DNA of 47,701 nucleotides from Syntrophaceae bacterium (GTDB lineage Bacteria > Desulfobacterota > Syntrophia > Syntrophales > Smithellaceae): the NCBI GenBank assembly GCA_018056765.1, contig JAGPFA010000020.1, forward strand, positions 1 through 47,701, written 5' to 3'. Numbering within the stretch: position 1 is the stretch's first letter; each line of letters starts with the position of its first letter. Shown in pieces: positions 18,434 through 27,099 of the stretch. The position numbers and the translations under genes are program-made. A model generated the notes under the pieces. That model ran no database searches. It saw only the letters and a list, made by a program, of their open reading frames with translations, and was not told the DNA's origin.

Positions 18434-18802
18434 TCAAGTAGTGTCGCTGGCCGACAGCAGTACCAGGATCTCGTCAATCCGGGTGATCACCGCACGGCGG
18501 CAGCCGATTTCATTGGGAACAAGCCCCACGTAGATAACGTCGGGGCTTTTTATCAGCCCGGCAATCAGTCTTTCCGCATCGTATCCCTCAGGAAAAAAGC
18601 TGGGATGAACAAAAGACACACACTCGATTTTCTCCAGCCCGGTTTCCGACAACTTGTTGATATACATGATTTTCTCGGCCATTGGTGATCCCGGACATAC
18701 CTCCGGCAGACCGTCACGTGGCGAAATCTCCACAATGGTTACCGCGTCCCTTTCCTTTCCGGACTGATTCGCCTCTTTAGTCAAATCGCCCATCTTCGTC
18801 AT
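18434..18802 (-). pseudogene. Truncated hydroxymethylglutaryl-CoA lyase (N-terminal fragment)
   Basis: The 122-residue product contains TIVEISPRDGLPEV, the catalytic Arg-Asp signature of HMG-CoA lyase (VEVGPRDGLQ in the family), plus KIMYINKLSETGLEKIE and FVHPSFFP. It then stops right after LVLLSASDTT, where the family continues for another 170 or so residues bearing the metal-binding His pair and the active-site Cys loop. Only 74 bp separate its stop from the mutase start, so the missing part is deleted, not frameshifted. The start at 18802 is set by a GGAGG eight bases upstream; a TTG at 18871 is the longest alternative. As an enzyme it should be dead. A new short function cannot be excluded, since the reading frame and ribosome-binding site are intact. 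Confidence 0.7.
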
Positions 18803-18889
18803 CGCCCCGTGCCTCCGGTTTTTGCCGAACGACGCATAAATCATTTTGGCCGCCACCTTCTTGTTTGCCAAATATACAATGCAACTACG

Positions 18890-18914
18890 CCAATGTATAT
18901 AATAAATACATTGG
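18890..18914. promoter_or_regulatory. Perfect inverted repeat, candidate operator in the divergent promoter region
   Basis: CCAATGTAT and ATACATTGG are exact reverse complements around a 7-bp A/T centre. The site lies between the HMG-CoA-lyase remnant and mutase on the left and the carboxyltransferase operon on the right. A TATAAT (18898-18903) is embedded in it. An additional half-like ATACAATG lies at 18873-18880. This looks like a dimeric repressor site (TetR or similar) controlling both directions; the regulator is not in the window. Confidence 0.6.
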
Positions 18915-19118
18915 TGTCACCCCTTGAAACCGAACCGCCTGCCCCGTGCACCCGGCAAAACGGCCACACTAACTGCCGGTAGACGTCCCCGGCTTTCCCC
19001 GGCCGCAGCAGGCACTATCTGGTATATTACTTGCTCGAATTATTTTTATAAGGTATGCAGACATCCTCTGCGGCAGGAGACCGCAAAAGATCTCATACCT
19101 AAGGAGAGCCATACGCCA

Positions 19119-20531
19119 ATGAAAGAAACAAACATATCGACCGCCAACCCGGTCAGAATTCAGGACAACACACTGCGCGACGGTCACCAGTCCATTTATG
19201 CAACACGCATGAAAACAGAGGACATGATCCCGATAGCGGAAGAAATGGATCAATGCGGCTTCTGGGCCATGGAAGTCTGGGGCGGCGCTACGTTTGACAC
19301 GATGCACCGGTTTCTGGGCGAAGACCCCTGGTCGAGACCCAGAATCCTTAAAAAGTACGTAAAGAAAACTCCCTTCACCATGCTTTTGCGCGGCCAGAAT
19401 CTGGTCGGCTACCGGCATTACGCTGACGATGTCGTACGCGCCTTTGTCGATAAATCGTGTGAGATCGGCATTGATATTTTCCGCTGTTTTGACGCCCTCA
19501 ACGATTTCCGCAATATTGAAACATGCGTGGAGAGGGTGAAAGCCAACGGCAAGCATGTGGAGGGCACAGTCTGCTACTCACTGACCGAAAGCCGCCTCGG
19601 AGGCGAGATCTACAATCTGGATTTTTACGTAGCAAAGGCCAAAGAGCTGGAAAGCATGGGAGCGGACACCATCTGCATCAAGGATATGGCCGGCCTGCTT
19701 TCTCCCTTTGACGCCTATGATCTTTTCACCGCTTTGAAAAAAGCGGTGAAAGTCCCTCTGCATCTGCACACCCACTATACCAGCGGTATGGGCAGCATGA
19801 CCTATCTCAAGGCCATCGAGGCGGGGGTCGATATCATCGATACCTGCCTGGCTCCTTATGCGCTGCGCTCCTCGATGCCGGCAATCGAACCCATTGTGGC
19901 CGCTCTGGGTGGCTCGGAAAGAGACTCAGGCATAAACTTGCATAAGCTGCTGGCCATCGGCAAACACCTCGAACAGATCGCGCCCAAATACGAACACCTG
20001 CTGGCCAGCCAGAAACTCTCCATCATCGACACCGGCGTGCTGGCGCACCAGATACCGGGCGGGATGATCTCCAACCTGGTAAGCCAACTCAAGGAAATGA
20101 AGGCACTCGACAGGCTGGGCGAAATTCACCAGGAAATCGTGCAGACCAGAAAAGACATGGGCTACCCGCCGCTGGTCACGCCTTCATCGCAGATCATCGG
20201 CTCGCAGGCAGTACTCAATGTTCTTTTCGGCCGCTATGTGCAGGTTTCCAATCAGCTCAAGGATCTGGTTTTGGGACTTTACGGCAAAACCCCCATACCT
20301 ATTGACAAAGAACTCAGCAGCAAAATTCTGAAAAATTACAAGCGCGGGAAAGAACCGATTACATGCCGGCCGGCCGACCTGCTGGAACCGGAAATTGAAG
20401 AAGCGAAAAAAACCATCGGCCACCTGGCGCGTACAGAGGAAGATCTCCTGGGCTGGATTCTCTTCCCCCAAACCATGGAGAAATATCTGCGCGAAAAATA
20501 CCAGGAAGAACCGGCTCGTTCCGCGTCCTGA
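19119..20531 (+). CDS. Biotin-dependent carboxyltransferase subunit (pyruvate/oxaloacetate type, 5S/PycB/OadA-like, no biotin domain)
   Basis: 470 residues forming only the carboxyltransferase barrel that moves CO2 between carboxybiotin and pyruvate/oxaloacetate. Seen: RIQDNTLRDGHQSIYATR (metal-binding Asp), the carbamylated-Lys segment CIKDMAGLL, the His pair in LHLHTHYTSGMGSM, and the C-terminal helical part with PLVTPSSQIIGSQAVLNV. The protein ends where PycB and OadA normally continue into a Pro/Ala linker and a biotinylated AMKM domain, so a separate carrier is required. The start at 19119 follows AAGGAG; a frame open to 18924 encodes nothing conserved. With methylmalonyl-CoA mutase nearby, transcarboxylase 5S is one reading; pyruvate carboxylase B is the other. 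Confidence 0.88.
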   Translation: MKETNISTANPVRIQDNTLRDGHQSIYATRMKTEDMIPIAEEMDQCGFWAMEVWGGATFDTMHRFLGEDPWSRPRILKKYVKKTPFTMLLRGQNLVGYRHYADDVVRAFVDKSCEIGIDIFRCFDALNDFRNIETCVERVKANGKHVEGTVCYSLTESRLGGEIYNLDFYVAKAKELESMGADTICIKDMAGLLSPFDAYDLFTALKKAVKVPLHLHTHYTSGMGSMTYLKAIEAGVDIIDTCLAPYALRSSMPAIEPIVAALGGSERDSGINLHKLLAIGKHLEQIAPKYEHLLASQKLSIIDTGVLAHQIPGGMISNLVSQLKEMKALDRLGEIHQEIVQTRKDMGYPPLVTPSSQIIGSQAVLNVLFGRYVQVSNQLKDLVLGLYGKTPIPIDKELSSKILKNYKRGKEPITCRPADLLEPEIEEAKKTIGHLARTEEDLLGWILFPQTMEKYLREKYQEEPARSAS

Positions 20532-20549
20532 AGCGGGGAAGGAATAATT

Positions 20550-22229
20550 ATGGGCATAAAGACAAAATATCCCCGCGGCATCAGCCTGCTTCAGGATCCC
20601 GACCTGAATAAAGGGACCGCTTTTACCGAAGAAGAACGGGCGGTGCTGGGACTGGAAGGACTGCTGCCGCCACGTGTTTCGTCCCAGCAGCAGCAGATTC
20701 AGCATATTTTGTACAACTTCCGCCGCAAGCCCAACAATCTGGAAAAATATCTCTATCTCATCGGTCTGCAGGATCGTAACGAGCAGTTATTCTACAAGAC
20801 CCTTATGGAAAACCTCGAAGAACTCAGCCCGATTGTTTACACCCCCACCGTAGGACTTGCCTGTCAGGAATACAGCAGAATATTCCGTCGCCCCCGCGGG
20901 ATGTTTATCACAAAAAAAGACCGGGGTCGCATCGGGAAAATCCTGAAAAACTGGCCTCATAAAAACGTACGCATTATTGTGGTTACCGACGGCGAACGCA
21001 TCCTGGGGCTGGGAGATCTGGGCGCAAACGGCATGGGCATTCCCGTGGGCAAGCTCTCTTTATATACGGCCTGCGCGGGAATCGAACCCACTGCCTGCCT
21101 TCCGGTAATGATCGATGTCGGAACCGATAATAAGGGGCTTTGGAGCGATGCCCAGTATATCGGCCTCGCCGAACCACGCATTCGTGGCGAGGTCTATGAT
21201 GAGCTCATCGAGGAATTCATGGCGGCGGCCAATGAAGTCTTTCCCAATGTCATGATTCAACACGAAGATTTCGGAAATCAAAATGCTTTCCGGTTACTGG
21301 CCCGCTACCGGGACCGATATTGTATGTTCAATGACGACATTCAGGGCACGGCCGGCATTGCACTGGCCGGCATCTATTCGGCGCTGGGCAAGATCGGCGG
21401 TAAAATTACGGATCAGCGGCTGGTGTTTTTGGGAGCAGGTGAGGCGGCGCTGGGCATCGGCCATCTGGCGGTAAGCGCCATGACCGAACAGGGGCTTTCC
21501 GAAAACGACGCCCGCCAGCGTTGCTGGTTTGTGGACTCCAAAGGACTGGTAGTGGAAAGCCGCACAGACCTGGAAGTGCAAAAGCGCGCCTTTGCCCAAA
21601 GCTTTCCTTTTCATCGGGATCTGCTTTCCGTAATCAATGCCGTCGGGCCCACCATTCTAATCGGCGCGTCAGGACAACCCAAAACTTTTACCCCCGAAAT
21701 ACTCGAGGCCATGGCGCGCCTGAATGAACGTCCGGTTATCTTCGCCCTTTCCAACCCGACTTCGCAATCAGAATGCAGCGCTGAGGAAGCTTACCGTTTT
21801 ACACAGGGACGGGCCGTCTTTGCCAGCGGCAGCCCCTTCCCTCCCGTAAACATGGGCAACACAACATTTGTACCGGGACAGGCAAATAATGTATATATCT
21901 TCCCCGGTGTAGGACTGGGTGTGACTGCTTCGGAATCCACAAGAGTGACTGATGAAATGTTTGCCGCGGCCGCCAGGAGCGTGGAGGAAAAAGTCACGAA
22001 GGAGGATTTTGACCAGGGCCGCATCTTCCCTTCATTGTCACGCATTCGCGAGGTATCACTTCATATTGCCATAGCCGTGGCAAAAATTGCCTATGCCAGA
22101 AAGCTGACAGAAATGACTGAGCCGGACAACTTGCCCGGATTCATCAGGTCCAAAATGTATGATCCCGTTTATCATTCATATGTGGCGGCGAAAAAGCAAA
22201 AACGTGGCAGGACCTACCGGAAAACATGA
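20550..22229 (+). CDS. NAD(P)-dependent malic enzyme (oxaloacetate-decarboxylating)
   Basis: Oxidative decarboxylation of malate to pyruvate. 559 residues, the length of the SfcA/MaeA and eukaryotic-type large malic enzymes, not the short 400-residue bacterial form. Seen: FYKTLMENLEELSPIVYTPT, the signature GLGDLGANGMGIPVGK, VMIQHEDFGNQNAFRLL, FNDDIQGTAGIALAG with metal-binding Asp residues, and the dinucleotide fold VFLGAGEAALGIG. It starts 18 bp after the carboxyltransferase gene behind AAGGA and so is in the same operon. Together the two can interconvert pyruvate, malate and oxaloacetate. Confidence 0.94.
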   Translation: MGIKTKYPRGISLLQDPDLNKGTAFTEEERAVLGLEGLLPPRVSSQQQQIQHILYNFRRKPNNLEKYLYLIGLQDRNEQLFYKTLMENLEELSPIVYTPTVGLACQEYSRIFRRPRGMFITKKDRGRIGKILKNWPHKNVRIIVVTDGERILGLGDLGANGMGIPVGKLSLYTACAGIEPTACLPVMIDVGTDNKGLWSDAQYIGLAEPRIRGEVYDELIEEFMAAANEVFPNVMIQHEDFGNQNAFRLLARYRDRYCMFNDDIQGTAGIALAGIYSALGKIGGKITDQRLVFLGAGEAALGIGHLAVSAMTEQGLSENDARQRCWFVDSKGLVVESRTDLEVQKRAFAQSFPFHRDLLSVINAVGPTILIGASGQPKTFTPEILEAMARLNERPVIFALSNPTSQSECSAEEAYRFTQGRAVFASGSPFPPVNMGNTTFVPGQANNVYIFPGVGLGVTASESTRVTDEMFAAAARSVEEKVTKEDFDQGRIFPSLSRIREVSLHIAIAVAKIAYARKLTEMTEPDNLPGFIRSKMYDPVYHSYVAAKKQKRGRTYRKT

Positions 22230-22345
22230 TTCTGAGCCTCCATATACTGATGATGTTGAGCGGGAAACAGATGCTTGCGGTAATTATCCGCGGCAAGGTA
22301 TCATCTGCGCCTGAGCAGCGTCAGAAAATGTAAAGGGGCTTACTC

Positions 22346-23611
22346 ATGGAAAACGTCGTTTTCATCAGTTGTGCACGCACACCTATCGGGGCATATGGGG
22401 GATCACTAAAAGACGTGGCCGTATACCGTCTGGCCGGCACGGTGCTCAAAGCGGCGGTCCAAAAAGCCGGCATCGAGCCGGAACAGGTGGACGACGTCAT
22501 CATGGCTTCGGCCTATCAAAACGGCGAGTGCGCCAACGGGGCACGGATGGCCGTGCTGGACGCCGACTGGCCGGACACGATCCCGGGCGGCATGATTGAC
22601 CGGCGCTGCTGCTCCGGCCTGGAGAGTGTTTATTACGCAGCCCTGCAGATACAAACCGGCAACGCCGACATTGTCGTCGCCGGCGGTATGGAATCGATGA
22701 GCCAGGGGGAGCTGTACATACCGGGCGATATTAAGTGGGGCCTGGGCGGAAAAAGCCATGAGAAATACGGCTTCATGCCGCGCGGCCACGGTGCACTGGC
22801 CATGTGGGGCATTCCTCTGTACGACCGGATTCAGCGCGGTCGCGTGATGAGCCAGCCCATCTGGCGCTACGGGGAGTTAAGCTCGATGATGACCTGGGCG
22901 GAAACGGCGGCCCGCAATGAAAAAATCACCCGTGAAGAGGCGGACCGCTGGGCGCTCAGATCCCACCAGCGTGCGGTGGCGGCACAGGAGGCGGGCAAGT
23001 TCCGCGACGAAATCGTGCCTGTGCTCACCGGCCGGGATAAAAGCGGTCAGGAAATTTATTTCAGCACCGATGAAGGCCCCCGCAAAGACACCACGCTGGA
23101 GCGTCTGGCCAAATTAAAGCCGGTTTACGAGGGAGGAGTCTGTACTGCCGGGAACTCCTCGTCGGAAAACGACGGCGCGGCCGTTGTGATTCTCGCCTCG
23201 GAAAGAAAGGCCAAAGACCTGGGTATCAGGCCGCTGGCCTACTACCGCTCGTGCGCGATCGCGGCCACCGATCCTACCCTTACCTATCCCGCCGTGCCGG
23301 CCGCAGTGAAGAAGGCTCTCCAAAAAGCCGGCCAAACCATCAACGAGATGGATCTGATCGAGGTGCAGGAGGCTTTTGCCGTTCAGTGTCTGGCTGATTC
23401 GCGCCTGGCGGGGCTCTCCGATGAACAGATGGACGCCAAAGTCAACGTCAACGGCTCGGGCATCTCACTGGGGCATCCCATCGGCGCCACGGGAACCATG
23501 CGCCTGGTAACTCTGCTGGGAGAGATCGAACGCCGCGACGCGCGCTTCGCACTGGAAACGATTTGCGGTGGAGGCGGGCAGGGAATCTGTATGGTGATTG
23601 AAAGGAAATAA
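22346..23611 (+). CDS. Acetyl-CoA acetyltransferase (thiolase)
   Basis: Thiolase of 421 residues. Likely reaction: acetoacetyl-CoA plus CoA to two acetyl-CoA, or the reverse. Active-site residues: nucleophile Cys88 in IDRRCCSGLES (CGSGL in most homologues; a second Cys replaces the Gly), the His in NVNGSGISLGHPIGATG, and the C-terminal Cys in CGGGGQGI. An interior GGMESMSQ is typical. The ribosome-binding site is AAAGGGG, 9 bases upstream. It is 116 bp after malic enzyme and 112 bp before an acyl-CoA dehydrogenase, in an acyl-CoA degradation cluster. Chain-length specificity cannot be read; C4 is inferred from the glutaconyl/crotonyl context. Confidence 0.92.
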   Translation: MENVVFISCARTPIGAYGGSLKDVAVYRLAGTVLKAAVQKAGIEPEQVDDVIMASAYQNGECANGARMAVLDADWPDTIPGGMIDRRCCSGLESVYYAALQIQTGNADIVVAGGMESMSQGELYIPGDIKWGLGGKSHEKYGFMPRGHGALAMWGIPLYDRIQRGRVMSQPIWRYGELSSMMTWAETAARNEKITREEADRWALRSHQRAVAAQEAGKFRDEIVPVLTGRDKSGQEIYFSTDEGPRKDTTLERLAKLKPVYEGGVCTAGNSSSENDGAAVVILASERKAKDLGIRPLAYYRSCAIAATDPTLTYPAVPAAVKKALQKAGQTINEMDLIEVQEAFAVQCLADSRLAGLSDEQMDAKVNVNGSGISLGHPIGATGTMRLVTLLGEIERRDARFALETICGGGGQGICMVIERK

Positions 23612-23631
23612 CAAGGCAGGCCAGACTCTGC

Positions 23632-23690
23632 CCGGCGTACGCCGGCCTGACAAGCAGCCCCGGCCATAATATTCCCGCAGGGGCGGGAAT
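23632..23690. repeat. REP-like stem-loop pair between thiolase and acyl-CoA dehydrogenase
   Basis: Contains the palindrome CCGGCGTACGCCGG (23632-23645) and a perfect hairpin ATTCCCGC-AGGG-GCGGGAAT (23671-23690). Stem-loops of the type ATTCCCGC...GCGGGAAT are common extragenic palindromes in Proteobacteria. No T tract, so a terminator role is unlikely. Confidence 0.55.
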
Positions 23691-23723
23691 CAGGAAAAGA
23701 CGACTTCCCCGAAGGAGAGTAAT

Positions 23724-24881
23724 ATGGATTTCGCCCTGACAGAAGAACAAAGGATGATTCAGGAGACGGCGAAAAATTTCGCCGAAAAGGAAATCGCGCC
23801 GTTTGTGGAAGAGGACGAGAAGAACCATTTCTGGCGCAAAGAAATTTATGACAAGATGGCGGAGCTCGGGTTTTTCGGCTTTTGCATCGATGAGAAATAC
23901 GGCGGCAACGGCATGGGATTTCTCGAAGGTGCGCTGGCAATCGAGCAGATAGCCAAAGTACACACCTCCTGGCGCATGGCGTTCAATATGCAATGCTGGG
24001 GCCCGGCGCTCACCATTCAAAAATTCGGCACAGAAGAACAAAAGGAGCAATATATCCCCAAATTCGTTTCCGGCGAGTATATCGGCAGTTTTGCCATGAC
24101 GGAACCGGATATCGGCTCCGATGTCGCCTCGATGAAATGTCTGGCGGTAGATAAGGGCGATCATTATCTGGTGAACGGCAACAAGATGTGGATCACCAAC
24201 GGCTCGATCTGCCATCACGGCCTCTTGTATGTCAAAACCGACAAGGACGCCGGTGCCAACGGCGTGAGCTGTTTTATCATGGATTATTCCCTCCCCGGCA
24301 TCACGCGGCGTAAAATCAACGAAAAAGTCGGCCTGTGGGCCTCCGACACGGCGGAAATCACTTTTGAAGACGTCAAAGTTCCCAAAAACCTCCTCCTGGG
24401 TAAACCCAACCGCGGTTTCCAGATCTGCATGACACAGCTAAACTCCACCAGACTGGGATGTTCGGCGGGTGCGCTGGGACTTTCCGGGGCGATACTCGAT
24501 GCCTGCTCACGCTATGCTACCGAACGATCTCAGTTCGGCAAGCAGATCGGCCGCTACCAGCTCATTCAGCAGCAGGTGGCGGACATGAAGATCGGCCACG
24601 ACACTCTTGCCTATCTGGTTTATCGCGCCGCGTGGCTTAAGGATAAAGGGCTTCCCAATGTGCTGGAAACTTCCATGTCCAAACTCTACGCGGCAAAAGT
24701 GGTCGTCCACGATGCCAACGAAGCGATGAAACTCTACGGCTCGTTCGGTTATTCCGACGAATACCCCTGCGGCCGCTTCCTCAGGGACTCCAAGCAGTTT
24801 GAAACCCTGGAAGGCACCTCCAACATGCACACGATGATTGTCGCCAACGCAACTATGGGCTTTGCACCGAACCGCGTGTAG
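23724..24881 (+). CDS. Acyl-CoA dehydrogenase, probable glutaryl-CoA dehydrogenase-like
   Basis: FAD-dependent acyl-CoA dehydrogenase of 385 residues. Seen: the N-terminal MDFALTEEQRMIQETAKNF, GSFAMTEPDIGSDVASM, WITNGSICHHGLLYVK (FAD contacts), RSQFGKQIGRYQLIQQQ and the C-terminal catalytic-Glu region FETLEGTSNMHTMIV. An Arg in SWRMAFNMQCWG occupies the place of the substrate-carboxylate-binding Arg of glutaryl-CoA dehydrogenases (ALRVQLNM in the sulfate-reducer enzyme as I remember it). The next gene encodes glutaconyl-CoA decarboxylase alpha, which takes the product of a non-decarboxylating glutaryl-CoA dehydrogenase. Family membership is certain; glutaryl-CoA as substrate is inference. Ribosome-binding site GAAGGAG. 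Electrons would go to an ETF not encoded here. Confidence 0.9.
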   Translation: MDFALTEEQRMIQETAKNFAEKEIAPFVEEDEKNHFWRKEIYDKMAELGFFGFCIDEKYGGNGMGFLEGALAIEQIAKVHTSWRMAFNMQCWGPALTIQKFGTEEQKEQYIPKFVSGEYIGSFAMTEPDIGSDVASMKCLAVDKGDHYLVNGNKMWITNGSICHHGLLYVKTDKDAGANGVSCFIMDYSLPGITRRKINEKVGLWASDTAEITFEDVKVPKNLLLGKPNRGFQICMTQLNSTRLGCSAGALGLSGAILDACSRYATERSQFGKQIGRYQLIQQQVADMKIGHDTLAYLVYRAAWLKDKGLPNVLETSMSKLYAAKVVVHDANEAMKLYGSFGYSDEYPCGRFLRDSKQFETLEGTSNMHTMIVANATMGFAPNRV

Positions 24882-24970
24882 TCAAAGCGCTCTTTCTAAC
24901 ACTGAACCATTCCCTTGCCTTCCCGCACGAATCAGCCGGGAGGAAGGAAATCAATTCCAGGGAGCAATCC

Positions 24971-26743
24971 ATGAAACAATACTTTGCCCGGATGGACCGG
25001 TTGGGAAAGCCTCTTTCTCCCCGGCAAATCGAAAGCATGCAGGAGAACCGCGCCCAACTTGAAGTGATTATGAAAGCCATCGATGACGAAGTGGAGCGTA
25101 TTAAAAATGTCGGCATTTCTCTGGAGACACTTCATGGCCGGGGCGAAATGAGCGTCTGGGAACGTATCGAATATCTGGTCGACCCCGGCACTTTCTGTCC
25201 GCTGCACAGCATTTTCGACCCGGAAAACGAAGAATCGGGAAGCACGGGCGTGGTGGACGGACTGGCCCGCATCCGCGGCAAATGGTGCGTGCTGATCGGC
25301 TTCAACAACAAGTGGATGGCGGGCGCCTGGATTGCCGGCCAGGCCGACAACAACCTGCGCGTCACCGATATCGCCAAAATCCTGAACATTCCGCTGGTGT
25401 GGCTGGTGAACTGCTCCGGCGTGAAACTTCCTGAGCAGGAAAAAATGTATGCCAACCGGCGCGGACAGGGCACCTGTTTTTTTCGCCACGCCGAACTCGA
25501 GCAGATGGGCATTCCGGTGATCGCGGGCATCTACGGCACCAATCCGGCGGGCGGCGGCTACCAGTCGATCAGCCCCACCATCCTTCTGGCGCACAAAAAG
25601 GCTAATATGGCTGTGGGCGGCGGGGGCATCGTCAGCGGCATGTCCCCCAAGGGATTTTTCGATGAGGCGGGCGCCGAGGAGCTCATCGACGCCACCAGGC
25701 ATTTCAAATCCGTCCCGCCCGGCAGCGTCAGGATTCATTACGACGTGACGGGGTTTTTCCGCGCGGTCTTCGACGAGGAAAACCAGGTTCTCGACGCCAT
25801 CAAAGACTATATGGACGATCTGCCCGCCTACAAACCGCGTTTCTTCCGTGTGGCCGAGCCTGCCGACCCAGCTTATCCTCCATCGGAGATTGTCTCGATC
25901 ATTCCGGTCAACAAAAAACGGATTTACGATTTTGAACAGGTACTGGCGCGCCTGGTGGATTCCTCGGAGCATCTGGAATTTCGCTCTGGCTACGGACCGG
26001 AAGTGTACTGCGGTCTGGTCAAGGTGGACGGCTATCTGATGGGGATTGTCGGCAACCGCCAGGGCGTTTTCCCCGATTACCCGGAATACACAAGTGAGTA
26101 TATGGCCGTGGGCGGCAAGCTCTACCGCCAGGGGCTCATCAAAATGAGCGAGTTTGTTACACTGTGCTCGCGCGACAGAGTGCCGATGATCTGGTTTCAG
26201 GACACCTCAGGCATCGACGTCGGCGACACGGCCGAAAAGGCGGAGCTCCTGGGATTGGGACAGTCGCTGATTTACTCGATCGAAAACTCGCATCTGCCGA
26301 TGATGCTGGTCGTTTTGCGCAAAGGCACGGCCGCAGCTCACTATGTGCTGGGCGGCCCCACCGCCAACAACAATAACGCCTTTACTCTGGGCACGGCAAC
26401 TACCGAAATCAACGTCATGCACGGAGAGACGGCGGCCGCGGCCAGCTACGCCCGCCGGCTGGTGAAGGAAAAGGACGCGGGCCGGCCGCTGGGGCCGGTC
26501 ATCGATAAAATGAACGAAATGGTCAGGCACTACGACGAGACTTCCGGGCCTGTATATTGCGCCAAAAAAGGCTTCGTCGATGAAATCGTGCGCTTCCATG
26601 AACTGCGCAACTACCTGGTCGGTTTTGCCAACTGTTGTTACCAAAACCCCCGCTCCATCTGCCCGCAGCACCAAATGATCCTGCCGCGCATCATCCGTTC
26701 GCAGATCGTCAGGGGGCTTCACAGGTCTGAAAATCCTGCCTGA
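24971..26743 (+). CDS. gcdA: Glutaconyl-CoA decarboxylase alpha subunit (carboxyltransferase) GcdA
   Basis: 590 residues, the length of the Acidaminococcus GcdA (about 587). It transfers the carboxylate of glutaconyl-CoA to a biotin carrier, giving crotonyl-CoA. Strong family segments recur in order: YFARMDRLGKPLS, LNCSGVK-like LVNCSGVKLPEQEKMY, GIPVIAGIYGTNPAGGGYQS, ANMAVGGGGIVSGMSPKG, GGKLYRQGLIKMSEFVTLC, QDTSGIDVGDTAEKAELLG, LGLGQSLIYSIENSH, RKGTAAAHYVLGGP and QNPRSICPQHQMILPR. These separate it from ordinary propionyl/methylcrotonyl-CoA carboxylase beta subunits. Cytosolic, bound to GcdB/GcdD at the membrane. Ribosome-binding site AGGGAG. It precedes a small OadG-like gene and gcdB, with no gcdC in between. 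Confidence 0.93.
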   Translation: MKQYFARMDRLGKPLSPRQIESMQENRAQLEVIMKAIDDEVERIKNVGISLETLHGRGEMSVWERIEYLVDPGTFCPLHSIFDPENEESGSTGVVDGLARIRGKWCVLIGFNNKWMAGAWIAGQADNNLRVTDIAKILNIPLVWLVNCSGVKLPEQEKMYANRRGQGTCFFRHAELEQMGIPVIAGIYGTNPAGGGYQSISPTILLAHKKANMAVGGGGIVSGMSPKGFFDEAGAEELIDATRHFKSVPPGSVRIHYDVTGFFRAVFDEENQVLDAIKDYMDDLPAYKPRFFRVAEPADPAYPPSEIVSIIPVNKKRIYDFEQVLARLVDSSEHLEFRSGYGPEVYCGLVKVDGYLMGIVGNRQGVFPDYPEYTSEYMAVGGKLYRQGLIKMSEFVTLCSRDRVPMIWFQDTSGIDVGDTAEKAELLGLGQSLIYSIENSHLPMMLVVLRKGTAAAHYVLGGPTANNNNAFTLGTATTEINVMHGETAAAASYARRLVKEKDAGRPLGPVIDKMNEMVRHYDETSGPVYCAKKGFVDEIVRFHELRNYLVGFANCCYQNPRSICPQHQMILPRIIRSQIVRGLHRSENPA

Positions 26744-26807
26744 ACAAGAAAAGCCGAAGGCGGAAAAAACCGATCCGGACAAAATATCAAAGGAGGCTGA
26801 TATCGTT

Positions 26808-26957
26808 ATGCTTGACCTGGACATGGCCGCAAAGATTGCCGGCGGCGGACTCGGCATTGTATTTCTGGTATTGGCGGTTCTTTGGCTCACTATCCGCATG
26901 ACCAAAGTCGTCACGGGAAAAATCACAAAATTATTTAATAAAAAACCGGGGGGCTGA
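26808..26957 (+). CDS. Small membrane subunit of Na+-translocating decarboxylase (OadG/GcdD-like)
   Basis: A 49-residue ORF with a strong AAAGGAGG site 11 bases upstream, lying between gcdA and gcdB. One transmembrane helix (residues 12-29: GGGLGIVFLVLAVLWLTI) is followed by a basic cytosolic tail MTKVVTGKITKLFNKK. This matches the OadG/GcdD layout of a single helix near the N-terminus with a short tail that assembles the decarboxylase complex. It is shorter than known OadG proteins (about 80-110 residues) and lacks their acidic/Pro-rich extension and C-terminal His residues. The family call rests on size, topology and position rather than detailed motif identity. Confidence 0.75.
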   Translation: MLDLDMAAKIAGGGLGIVFLVLAVLWLTIRMTKVVTGKITKLFNKKPGG

Positions 26958-27099
26958 GACATTATCTGATACCCTGTAAAACGGTCCATACAGGAACATC
27001 CTTGCATATTTAATTACTAAGGCGCCAAATAACGACATGTATACGGAAACAAACAAGTGGCATCATTAAACTGACTGTTTTTAAAACGGAGGACTCGGC

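Noticed and set aside
18924..19118. 65-residue N-terminal extension of the carboxyltransferase
   Set aside because: Low-similarity sequence without a ribosome-binding site; the start at 19119 has AAGGAG and precedes the conserved domain directly.
24932..25972. 346-codon open frame antisense to gcdA
   Set aside because: Shadow frame; gcdA on the plus strand is strongly supported.
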